Below, one piece after another: positions 1-4,779 of a DNA stretch of 7,030 bases. This DNA is from an uncultured Lachnospiraceae bacterium (GTDB lineage: Bacteria; Bacillota; Clostridia; Lachnospirales; Lachnospiraceae): the NCBI GenBank assembly GCA_946630645.1, contig CAMOZD010000064.1:1-7030 (forward strand), given 5' to 3'. The notes under the pieces were generated by a model. It was not told where the DNA came from, ran no database searches, and saw only the letters and a list, made by a program, of their open reading frames with translations. How positions within the stretch are numbered: the stretch's first letter is position 1; every line of letters begins with the position of its first letter. A program made the position numbers and the translations under genes.

Positions 1-371
1 CAGGTGTCGGACAGGGAAATGAAATCCCCATAGGAAGACATCCTGTCGGCTCCTCTGGCTCTGGCGTAGGCACAGGCCAGGGGTGACAGCTCTCCCAGGT
101 CATCCACCCAGTAAATCTTAGCCAGGGTATCAGACAGGGGCAGACCCACTGCCGCTCCGGCCGGGGATACGTGCTTGAAGGATGTGGCTGCCGGAAGACC
201 GGTTGCCTTTTTCAGTTCACTGACCAGCTGCCATCCATTGAAGGCATCCAGGAAATTGATATATCCCGGGCGTCCGTTGAGTACTTTTATAGGAAGCTCT
301 CCCTCCTCCATATAGATACGGGAAGGCTTCTGATTAGGGTTACAGCCATATTTTAATTCTAATTCTTTCAT
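1..371 (-). CDS. purH: Stand-alone AICAR formyltransferase, N-terminal 123 residues (runs off window)
   Basis: Predicted phosphoribosylaminoimidazolecarboxamide formyltransferase, which moves a formyl group from 10-formyl-THF to AICAR to give FAICAR, the penultimate step of IMP synthesis in the cytoplasm. The visible N-terminus already starts in the transformylase fold: KYGCNPNQ (residues 7-14, the counterpart of the RYGxNPHQ motif in fused PurH), [10 protein letters not shown] (30-39), [11 protein letters not shown] (64-74, with the Lys-His pair matching the catalytic KH of the family) and [17 protein letters not shown] (106-122). No N-terminal IMP cyclohydrolase domain precedes it, so this is the stand-alone form. 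From memory of the family this is about 390 residues, so roughly a third is seen. The ATG at 371 follows an AAGGA ribosome site (383-387) by 11 bases. It lies 107 bases downstream of purO on the same strand, probably in one operon. Family assignment is confident; the gene symbol follows common usage for the split enzyme. Confidence 0.9.
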   Translation of the reverse strand, partial: MKELELKYGCNPNQKPSRIYMEEGELPIKVLNGRPGYINFLDAFNGWQLVSELKKATGLPAATSFKHVSPAGAAVGLPLSDTLAKIYWVDDLGELSPLACAYARARGADRMSSYGDFISLSDT

Positions 372-404
372 GAGTCTTACGTTCCTTTCCATATGTCAGA
401 TCTG

Positions 405-410
405 ATTATA
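405..410 (-). promoter_or_regulatory. Possible internal -10 element ahead of the AICAR formyltransferase gene
   Basis: Read on the minus strand this is a perfect TATAAT, 33 bases upstream of the ATG at 371. No convincing -35 lies 16-18 bases further up (the best hexamer is AGATTT) and there is no extended TG. It could give the formyltransferase some transcription independent of purO, but AT-rich DNA yields such hexamers by chance. Confidence 0.25.
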
Positions 411-436
411 TTTCTGTCTGTGTTTTTAAATCTGTC

Positions 437-467
437 TGCCGGAGCCGGCTGATCCCTGCCTCCGGCA
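437..467. repeat. Inverted repeat between purO and the formyltransferase gene
   Basis: TGCCGGAG (437-444) and CTCCGGCA (460-467) are perfect 8-base inverted copies with a 15-base loop, starting 11 bases past the purO stop codon. Neither strand has a T-run after the stem, so it does not look like an intrinsic terminator. It could instead stabilise the processed purO mRNA or act as a weak pause between the two cistrons. Confidence 0.45.
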
Positions 468-478
468 CTCATCTGCCG

Positions 479-1192
479 TTACTGGTTCTTATTAATAATC
501 TTAGATTCCCAGCAGCCTGTCTCAATATCGATATAGCGGACAAAGAGGGATACCTTATTGTCCTCATTGAGACTGGTCCAGAGGGTGTCGGCAAATTCAT
601 TCATATCATCGGGAATGGCCATCAGTTTGGGCTCTCCCTCAAAGCTGGGCAGGGGATTGCCGTCGTGGAGGTAGGTCGAGATAAAATGTCCCTGGCCTGC
701 CGGGCAGTTATTGTAGGCAAAAGTAAAGCGGTTGCAGCTGGATGGGTCACCATCGTTGCTCTTGAGGATGGACATGGCATAATTGTAATTGCCCTTTTCA
801 ATATGGAGAACTGCCGAAATCCTGGGTGTATAATTAGGTCCGTCCGGTTCAAACTCACGGCTTCTCAGGCTCTGTTCAAAGGTAAGCTGTTTGTCAAGTC
901 CCTCGTAAATGGTATCTGTCTGGTCACCATTGGTCACGATAGTCTTATTGCCCAGTACTCTGACCGGTGCATAGATAATCAGACTGGGATCCTCCATCTT
1001 GGAGGGGTCGAAGGCCTGGGTGCGGATGCCGTCCCCATCCTCCACAAATACACGGTTGCGGCTGTTGACACTTCTGCCCATGATAAAATATCCAATCACT
1101 GCCTTGGTCCCGTCTGCGCTTCTGCCAACGATGATGCCCCGGCCGGGATAGGAATTATCCTTAAGCTCACGTTCAATTGAAATCATTTCCAT
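479..1192 (-). CDS. purO: IMP cyclohydrolase, PurO type
   Basis: Predicted 237-residue IMP cyclohydrolase of the PurO (archaeal-type) family, closing the FAICAR ring to IMP, the last step of de novo purine synthesis. The N-terminus carries the family pattern YPGRGIIVG (15-23) and YFIMGRSVNSRNR (35-47), followed by a long acidic and aromatic body with NNCPAGQGHFIS near residues 160-170. PurO proteins are unrelated to the cyclohydrolase domain of fused PurH and adopt an N-terminal-nucleophile hydrolase-like fold; archaeal members are about 200 residues, so this one is somewhat longer. The ATG at 1192 sits 7 bases from a strong AAAGGAGG (1200-1207). A second in-frame ATG at 1186 would be 13 bases away and is less likely. 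The neighbouring stand-alone AICAR formyltransferase supplies its substrate, which strongly supports the call. No signal peptide is seen, so it should be cytoplasmic. Confidence 0.92.
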   Translation of the reverse strand: MEMISIERELKDNSYPGRGIIVGRSADGTKAVIGYFIMGRSVNSRNRVFVEDGDGIRTQAFDPSKMEDPSLIIYAPVRVLGNKTIVTNGDQTDTIYEGLDKQLTFEQSLRSREFEPDGPNYTPRISAVLHIEKGNYNYAMSILKSNDGDPSSCNRFTFAYNNCPAGQGHFISTYLHDGNPLPSFEGEPKLMAIPDDMNEFADTLWTSLNEDNKVSLFVRYIDIETGCWESKIINKNQ

Positions 1193-1215
1193 GGAAGAAC
1201 CTCCTTTATCTAAAT

Positions 1216-1239
1216 CCCTGTAATCCCCCTCCCACAGGG
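1216..1239 (-). promoter_or_regulatory. Small hairpin in the purO leader
   Basis: CCCTGT (1216-1221) and ACAGGG (1234-1239) are perfect inverted copies enclosing a 12-base G/C-rich loop, within the predicted purO 5' leader. The stem ends only 8 bases upstream of the ribosome site (1200-1207). It could influence translation, but it does not match the purine riboswitch and has no T-run. An alternative pairing of TCCCC with GGGGA occurs in the same stretch. Function is unknown. Confidence 0.3.
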
Positions 1240-1267
1240 GACAACAAAATCTTCAGGTTTGGAATTC

Positions 1268-1296
1268 AGTATACAACAGGTTTTTTTTTCATGCAA
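1268..1296 (-). promoter_or_regulatory. Predicted sigma-A promoter of purO
   Basis: On the minus strand, TTGCAT (1291-1296) and TATACT (1268-1273) are separated by 17 bases that include a run of nine A. TATACT matches TATAAT at five of six positions; the -35 matches only TTG. Transcription would start near 1261, leaving a leader of about 68 bases before purO. No PurBox-like CCGAA motif is visible nearby, so I see no sign of PurR control. Confidence 0.5.
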
Positions 1297-1306
1297 CCAA
1301 AGAGAA

Positions 1307-1335
1307 TGGATATCAGGGCAAAAATATGCTAAAAT
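1307..1335 (+). promoter_or_regulatory. Predicted extended -10 promoter of the lipoprotein-CYTH pair
   Basis: TGGATA (1307-1312, four of six consensus matches), a 17-base spacer, then TAAAAT (1330-1335, five of six) preceded by TGC, an extended -10. Transcription would start near 1342 and give a leader of about 49 bases. It lies close to the purO promoter on the other strand, so both share the 198-base divergent region. Confidence 0.55.
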
Positions 1336-1390
1336 ATCAGTAATAATTATACGTAGATATAAGAACCTTACATCATGGAGGCAAATAATA

Positions 1391-2530
1391 ATGAAAAGAT
1401 TTTTTCATTTTCTATCAGTACTATTTTTAATCAGTATCCTTGCCGGCAGCGCCGGGTGCCAGAAAAAAGGGGTTGATGTCAAGGGCCAGGAAACCGAACT
1501 GACCGGAAGCTGGCAGGGCACGGGCAATGCCCTGGGCCATGACAGGAGTTATTCCTGTGACAATATTTCCTTCTCTTTCGATAAGGACGGGTCTTTCCAG
1601 ATAAAAGACGTGGTCCAGAATTCGGAAATTTATTCCGGAACCTTCACAGACCAGACCGGAAAACTGATCCTTAATCTGAACAGTGGGGGAAGCCATCTCC
1701 TTCCTGCCGGCTGGGTGGCCGCGTCAGACCGGATGGAACTCAGCTATGTCATGCCTGCTGAAGGCAAGCTGGTCCTGACCTGTCAGAACGTCAGCTATTT
1801 CTTTGTCAAAGACCGGATGACCTTTTTCTGGTCAGGCAGTCCTCTCCTGAGTATGGTGGAAAATGATGTGTGGTATTCGGATAATCTGGTTCCTGAAAAC
1901 GTCGGACCTGAAGGCTCCAGCCAGGAGATCCAGGAGGGTCCCGCAGGCTCCAGCCAGGAGATCCAGGAAGGTCCCGCAGGCTCCAACCAGGAGATCCAGG
2001 AGGGCCCCGCAGGCTCCAGCCAGGAGATCCAGGCGGGTCCCGTTCAGACTCCCCAGCCTGATGGTCCTCACGAGACCGATCCCCCCAAAAAGAAAACCCA
2101 GGAGAAGGAAATGATTCCACCACCCACTGAGGGTGATACCACATACATCCTCAAGCTCTATGACAATTACATGGAAATCTACAGTCTCAATGAGAAAAAA
2201 GACAATACTGTCCATTTTGAAGCTAACTTTTTCTACCTTTACAGCCGGGATCATACCTTCAGCTTTTATACTTTGCACAGTCCGGGACAGAACCTGCCCA
2301 AGGTCTTCTATGACCTCCAGGACGGCATGGGCTCAGTCAATATAGATTTCTATCCCTCAGATGACACGCTGGTTCTCACCAGCGCAGCAGGAAGCACCAG
2401 CTTTTACAATAATGTAAAATACGGCTCTTCTTTCCTTCCTGAGGCGATGACTGCCCTTCCTCTTGAGACTACAGCGGAGCCAATGGAACAGACCAGCCAG
2501 ACCCTCAGCACCCAAAGCAAGCCCCAGTAA
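1391..2530 (+). CDS. Predicted secreted lipoprotein with four 11-residue GP-rich repeats
   Basis: A 379-residue protein of unknown function. The N-terminus is a lipoprotein signal: KR, a hydrophobic core (about residues 4-18) and SAGC ending at Cys23; serine at -3 is less usual than leucine, so lipidation is likely but not certain. Residues about 35-165 form a beta-rich domain beginning LTGSW. Residues 172-215 are four 11-residue repeats of the form GPAGSSQEIQE, followed by a Pro/Lys-rich hinge (216-247). A second beta-rich domain (about 250-345) follows, then a Thr/Ser/Gln-rich tail. The two domains have weakly similar ends (KLVLTCQNVSYFF against TLVLTSAAGSTSFY), hinting at an ancient duplication. 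The ATG at 1391 follows GGAGG (1377-1381) by 9 bases; an in-frame upstream ATG at 1259 lies before the predicted promoter and would spoil the signal peptide. The CYTH gene starts 34 bases after the stop, so the two are probably co-transcribed. Confidence 0.85.
   Translation: MKRFFHFLSVLFLISILAGSAGCQKKGVDVKGQETELTGSWQGTGNALGHDRSYSCDNISFSFDKDGSFQIKDVVQNSEIYSGTFTDQTGKLILNLNSGGSHLLPAGWVAASDRMELSYVMPAEGKLVLTCQNVSYFFVKDRMTFFWSGSPLLSMVENDVWYSDNLVPENVGPEGSSQEIQEGPAGSSQEIQEGPAGSNQEIQEGPAGSSQEIQAGPVQTPQPDGPHETDPPKKKTQEKEMIPPPTEGDTTYILKLYDNYMEIYSLNEKKDNTVHFEANFFYLYSRDHTFSFYTLHSPGQNLPKVFYDLQDGMGSVNIDFYPSDDTLVLTSAAGSTSFYNNVKYGSSFLPEAMTALPLETTAEPMEQTSQTLSTQSKPQ
1904..2035 (+). repeat. Four in-frame 33-bp tandem repeats
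   Basis: Units at 1904-1936, 1937-1969, 1970-2002 and 2003-2035 each encode G-P-[AE]-G-S-[SN]-Q-E-I-Q-[EA]. A partial fifth unit begins at 2036 (GGTCCCG). The units differ by only a few bases each, both silent and coding, so the expansion looks fairly recent or homogenised. Because 33 is a multiple of three, copy-number change would keep the reading frame and alter only the length of the linker between the two domains of the lipoprotein. Confidence 0.95.
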
Positions 2531-2564
2531 GGGCCGGCTGCCCCAAAAAACCGAGGAAAACATC

Positions 2565-3167
2565 ATGATCGAAGTCGAGTTAAAACTTCCTATATACAAA
2601 AGATCAGCCACAGAAGCCGCCCTGGTAAGGGAGGGCTTTGAGGCCGGCGACCTGGTCAAAGAATACGATCTCTATTTCACAGGTTCATCCAGGGATTTCA
2701 TTAAAAGTGACGAAGCCCTGCGAATCCGCAGTTCTGAAAATCTGACCAGACGAACGTCAAAAAGCTTCCTGACCTACAAGGGCAGGAAGCTTGATTGTGT
2801 CTCTATGACCCGCAAGGAGCTGGAAACTCCCATCGGGGATACCGAAACCATGAAAGAAATTCTCATATCTCTTGGCTATGAAGACCAGTACCCAGTCTCC
2901 AAGCTGCGCCAGTACTATCACAAGACTGATGTGACCGCCTGCGTAGACCAGGTAGAGGGGCTGGGGTCATTTCTGGAGCTGGAGATTCTTGTCCCTGAAA
3001 AGGCCGGGACCGGTCAGCAGCCGGGTCCCGAAATCCAGCATGAGGCCCGGGAAAAAGCCCTGGCCAGACTTGAGACCATTCTTGACCTCCTGGGCTTTTC
3101 TCTGCGGGAGACCACTTCCCGGTCTTACCTGTCCATGATCATGGACCGCAATAAAAAGAGGAGCTGA
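2565..3167 (+). CDS. CYTH-domain protein, CyaB / triphosphatase-like
   Basis: A 200-residue cytoplasmic CYTH-superfamily protein. These enzymes bind triphosphate substrates inside a beta tunnel with divalent metal; known members are class IV adenylate cyclase, thiamine triphosphatase and inorganic triphosphatase. The family signature ExExK is at residues 3-7 (EVELK). Other expected tunnel residues are present: R53 and R55 in EALRIRS, K72 in TYKG, R83 with E85/E87 (TRKELE), K113/R115, D128 and E138/E140 (LELE). The charged set appears complete, so it should be active, but substrate cannot be told from sequence. The layout (EYDLYF, then DFIKSDEALRIR) most resembles proteins annotated as putative CyaB. 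The ATG at 2565 follows GAGGA (2553-2557) by 7 bases and places ExExK at the very N-terminus as usual; a longer in-frame reading from 2463 would overlap the lipoprotein gene. Probably co-transcribed with that upstream gene. Confidence 0.88.
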   Translation: MIEVELKLPIYKRSATEAALVREGFEAGDLVKEYDLYFTGSSRDFIKSDEALRIRSSENLTRRTSKSFLTYKGRKLDCVSMTRKELETPIGDTETMKEILISLGYEDQYPVSKLRQYYHKTDVTACVDQVEGLGSFLELEILVPEKAGTGQQPGPEIQHEAREKALARLETILDLLGFSLRETTSRSYLSMIMDRNKKRS

Positions 3168-3171
3168 CCAG

Positions 3172-3224
3172 GTCCGGGCCGTGGATCCGGACAGGGCATG
3201 CCCATGCAGACTGCAGTCCCCTGT
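3172..3224. other. Inverted repeats in the convergent gap after the CYTH gene
   Basis: The 56 bases between the two convergent stop codons hold GTCCGG (3172-3177) pairing with CCGGAC (3187-3192), and ACAGGG (3191-3196) pairing with CCCTGT (3219-3224), with the palindrome GGGCATGCCC (3194-3203) inside. No T-run follows on either strand, so these are not clear intrinsic terminators, although the position between convergent genes is where one would be expected. Confidence 0.3.
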
Positions 3225-3493
3225 CAGAGTATAGCCATCCATTCCAGCAGTTCTACCGGAATAACCACAGTGCCGTCCTCTTCCTCTGTGGACGGCCCTG
3301 TCACCGCAAAGCGGAGGGCTTCCGGGTCTTTGGAAGGATGGTAAACCTTCAGTGTGTCGTTTTCTGTAAAATAAGGCTTTTTATCAGAGCCTGTCAATTC
3401 CAATGCCTGATCTTCAGGAATCCGGACCTTTTCTGATTCATGGTCCTTCAGTTTTTGAAACTGGTCCGTTGTCAGATCTATGTAATACTGCAT
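3224..3493 (-). CDS. Small acidic protein of unknown function, downstream of the NlpC/P60 gene
   Basis: An 89-residue protein I do not recognise. It is strongly acidic (about 19 Asp/Glu against 9 Lys/Arg), has no signal peptide or membrane segment, and should be a small cytoplasmic protein. It opens MQYYIDLTTDQFQKL and ends with a hydrophobic stretch, VVIPVELLEWMAIL (76-89). The ATG at 3493 is 7 bases from a GAGGGGGA site (3501-3508). A GTG one codon upstream (3496) is in frame but closer to that site and less likely. The ribosome site lies within the 17 bases that follow the stop of the NlpC/P60 gene, so the two are almost certainly one operon. It is read opposite to the CYTH gene, converging on it. 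It is probably a real gene because of this spacing and strong ribosome site; function is open. Confidence 0.72.
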   Translation of the reverse strand: MQYYIDLTTDQFQKLKDHESEKVRIPEDQALELTGSDKKPYFTENDTLKVYHPSKDPEALRFAVTGPSTEEEDGTVVIPVELLEWMAIL

Positions 3494-3510
3494 CACTCAT
3501 TCCCCCTCAT

Positions 3511-4224
3511 TTAAAAGACTCTGCGGATGGACAGAATCTGTCTGTAATCAGCCCCGTCTGTAATGACGATGCCGCTCCTTCTTCCCTTGGCGTGAAGGAT
3601 TTGATCATTCCCTATATACATAGCCACATGATTCTTGTAGCAGATGATATCACCGGGCTGGGCATCCTGCAGGTCTTTCACCTCCATGCCGGCCGTTCTC
3701 TGGAAATAGGAAGAACGGGGAACACTGACGCCAAAATGTTCATATATTCTCATAATGAAAGCAGAACAATCACAGCCCTTGGTCAGGCTGGTACCACCCC
3801 AGACATAGGGGTTGCCCAAAAAGGTTTTCCCATATTCCACCACGGCATTATAATCAATATTATGAATCTGGAGGCAGTCCTTCATCACATAGCCGGCGGC
3901 CTCCCCTGCCTTGACCAGACACCACATACCTGCGGTCTGCTGGATTTCAACAACCTGGCCCTGGCGGAGACTGCCTGCCTCGCAAAGACCCGTCTCATCC
4001 GAATAGAGGGTCAGGCCGTCCAGGGTTACTGTCGCCTGCTGGCTGACAGTTATTCCCATCTGGGCATCCATCTCCTCCTCTGTCTCTGACAGGTCCTCAC
4101 TGCCCAGTACATAGGATTCAGCCCTCAGAGGGGACAGAGAGATCCTGTCTCCGATCATAAGGACAAAGGCCAGAAGAAGAATCCGGACCAGGATTCTTTG
4201 ACCGCATGCTTTTTGCTTTATCAT
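3511..4224 (-). CDS. Secreted SH3b-NlpC/P60 peptidoglycan hydrolase
   Basis: A 237-residue exported cysteine peptidase predicted to cut peptide cross-bridges or stems in peptidoglycan. A signal peptide (basic start, hydrophobic core about 11-24, likely cleavage after LRA at 35) is followed by a short acidic stretch, an SH3b-like cell-wall binding domain (about 60-120) and a C-terminal NlpC/P60 domain (about 125-237). The catalytic set is intact: Cys153 in GCDCSAF, His199 in NHVAMYIG and a third polar residue His211 in ILHAKG; YVWGG (140-144) and PRSS (169-172) are typical family positions. Family members of this type are commonly gamma-D-glutamyl-diaminopimelate endopeptidases; the exact bond is inference. 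The ATG at 4224 follows GAGGAG (4231-4236) by 6 bases and gives a proper signal peptide; a longer in-frame reading from 4449 would put 75 poor residues before it. A small acidic gene follows after 17 bases. Confidence 0.93.
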   Translation of the reverse strand: MIKQKACGQRILVRILLLAFVLMIGDRISLSPLRAESYVLGSEDLSETEEEMDAQMGITVSQQATVTLDGLTLYSDETGLCEAGSLRQGQVVEIQQTAGMWCLVKAGEAAGYVMKDCLQIHNIDYNAVVEYGKTFLGNPYVWGGTSLTKGCDCSAFIMRIYEHFGVSVPRSSYFQRTAGMEVKDLQDAQPGDIICYKNHVAMYIGNDQILHAKGRRSGIVITDGADYRQILSIRRVF

Positions 4225-4290
4225 TTCATTCTCCTCTTTTCTCCTAAGATTATTATGGTTTCCGGGCCCGGGCAGCAAAAATCCGTCCCC

Positions 4291-4317
4291 AAAAAAGCCT
4301 GGCTCCCAGTGTCCGGC
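4291..4317 (-). promoter_or_regulatory. Terminator-like hairpin in the NlpC/P60 leader
   Basis: On the minus strand, GCCGG (4313-4317) pairs with CCAGGC (4297-4302) with one bulged A, and six T (4291-4296) follow at once. This is the shape of a weak intrinsic terminator, 66 bases before the start codon of the gene it would precede. An upstream GCCTG...CAGG pairing in the same leader could compete with it. It may be an attenuator; I could not match it to a known riboswitch class. Confidence 0.4.
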
Positions 4318-4437
4318 AAGCCCTGCAAAAAATGACAGGCACAAATTGAACATATTGTATCGCGGAAAAAATGATCGTGAATGATCAGTGAAAATGACAT
4401 AATAGGGAAATGAATCCTGAGAAATTCCAACAAAGTG

Positions 4438-4466
4438 ATTATAGCACAATCTTTCCTGTTTTCCTA
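4438..4466 (-). promoter_or_regulatory. Predicted extended -10 promoter of the NlpC/P60 operon
   Basis: On the minus strand a perfect TATAAT (4438-4443) is preceded by TGC (4444-4446), an extended -10. The hexamer 17 bases upstream, TAGGAA (4461-4466), is a poor -35, which extended -10 promoters tolerate. Transcription would begin near 4431, giving an unusually long leader of about 206 bases. Confidence 0.55.
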
Positions 4467-4509
4467 ATAAAAATCCTTAAAATACTGAATATTTCTGCAT
4501 TTGATCTTT

Positions 4510-4554
4510 CCCGGATAATTCCCGGGCATTTTCTTAAAACGGCAGGAATGCCCG
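4510..4554. repeat. Two overlapping, mutually exclusive inverted repeats
   Basis: CCCGG (4510-4514) pairs with CCGGG (4522-4526) around a 7-base loop. CGGGCATT (4523-4530) pairs perfectly with AATGCCCG (4547-4554) around 16 bases. The two stems share 4523-4526, so only one can form at a time. They lie upstream of both predicted promoters, so they are probably outside both leaders, and may be protein-binding sites or remnants. Confidence 0.4.
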
Positions 4555-4622
4555 CTTCCTCTTCCTTCCAATTATTTTTGCAGCCCGCAGCCTGGTTTTT
4601 CAGTACATCCCCGGGACCTGGA

Positions 4623-4640
4623 AAATAATATTTATTATTT
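4623..4640. repeat. AT-rich near-palindrome upstream of the pta promoter
   Basis: AAATAATA (4623-4630) and TATTATTT (4633-4640) are perfect inverted copies separated by TT. The site lies about 50 bases upstream of the predicted pta -35. It could be an operator or an AT-rich upstream element; no known regulator site was recognised. Confidence 0.35.
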
Positions 4641-4691
4641 CAAAAAGAACCTCCTGCCCTGAAAATAGGCAGAAGAAGACAAAAAAAAGAG

Positions 4692-4720
4692 TTAAAACAA
4701 AGGATAATATATGCTATAGT
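4692..4720 (+). promoter_or_regulatory. Predicted extended -10 promoter of pta
   Basis: TTAAAA (4692-4697, four of six matches), a 17-base spacer, and TATAGT (4715-4720, five of six) preceded by TGC (4712-4714). A run of A lies just upstream of the -35 (4681-4688), as in UP elements. Transcription would start near 4727, about 53 bases before the chosen start codon. This is the best promoter in the window, as expected for a strongly expressed central-metabolism gene. Confidence 0.65.
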
Positions 4721-4779
4721 AAAAATGACAATCTTTGTAACAACAACATATTTTGGAGAATATGGAATTGGAGGCTAAT

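Larger units (their letters stand above)
4225..4779. other. 555-base gene-free region between the NlpC/P60 gene and pta
   Basis: No convincing gene was found here. A 72-codon plus-strand reading (4410-4628) has hydrophobic, low-quality sequence and no proper ribosome site. The stretch holds the divergent promoters of the two flanking genes, a roughly 206-base leader for the NlpC/P60 mRNA, a CCGGGCCCGG palindrome (4262-4271) and several other inverted repeats, listed separately. Confidence 0.7.

Noticed and set aside
665..1180. 171-codon plus-strand open reading frame
   Set aside because: It lies wholly antisense to purO, whose family match and ribosome site are clear, and it has no ribosome site of its own.
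1193..1260. Purine riboswitch or PurBox ahead of purO
   Set aside because: The leader is short, lacks the three-stem purine aptamer pattern, and no CCGAA-type PurBox is visible.
1259..1390. Upstream in-frame extension of the lipoprotein gene
   Set aside because: It precedes the predicted transcription start and would bury the signal peptide; the ATG at 1391 has a good GGAGG site.
1904..2035. CRISPR array
   Set aside because: The 33-base units are contiguous with no spacers and encode protein in frame.
1806..2278. Several open frames on both strands across the tandem repeats, some rich in GP repeats on the reverse strand
   Set aside because: A repeat unit of 33 bases keeps every frame open if one unit is free of stops, so these are by-products of the repeat. 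The lipoprotein frame alone has a signal peptide and ribosome site.
2463..2564. In-frame N-terminal extension of the CYTH protein
   Set aside because: It overlaps the lipoprotein gene; the CYTH ExExK motif normally sits at the extreme N-terminus, as it does with the start at 2565.
3403..4089. 228-codon plus-strand open reading frame
   Set aside because: Antisense to the NlpC/P60 gene and the small acidic gene, both better supported; no recognisable domain.
4225..4431. c-di-AMP (ydaO-type) riboswitch in the NlpC/P60 leader
   Set aside because: Considered because this class often precedes cell-wall hydrolases, but I could not find its conserved G-rich and GAAUC-type segments by eye; a covariance-model search would settle it.
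4225..4449. In-frame 75-residue N-terminal extension of the NlpC/P60 protein
   Set aside because: No ribosome site at 4449, and the ATG at 4224 has a GAGGAG site and begins a normal signal peptide.
4410..4628. 72-codon plus-strand open reading frame upstream of pta
   Set aside because: Only a poor ribosome site too close to its ATG, low-quality hydrophobic sequence, and it crosses several inverted repeats and the opposite-strand promoter.
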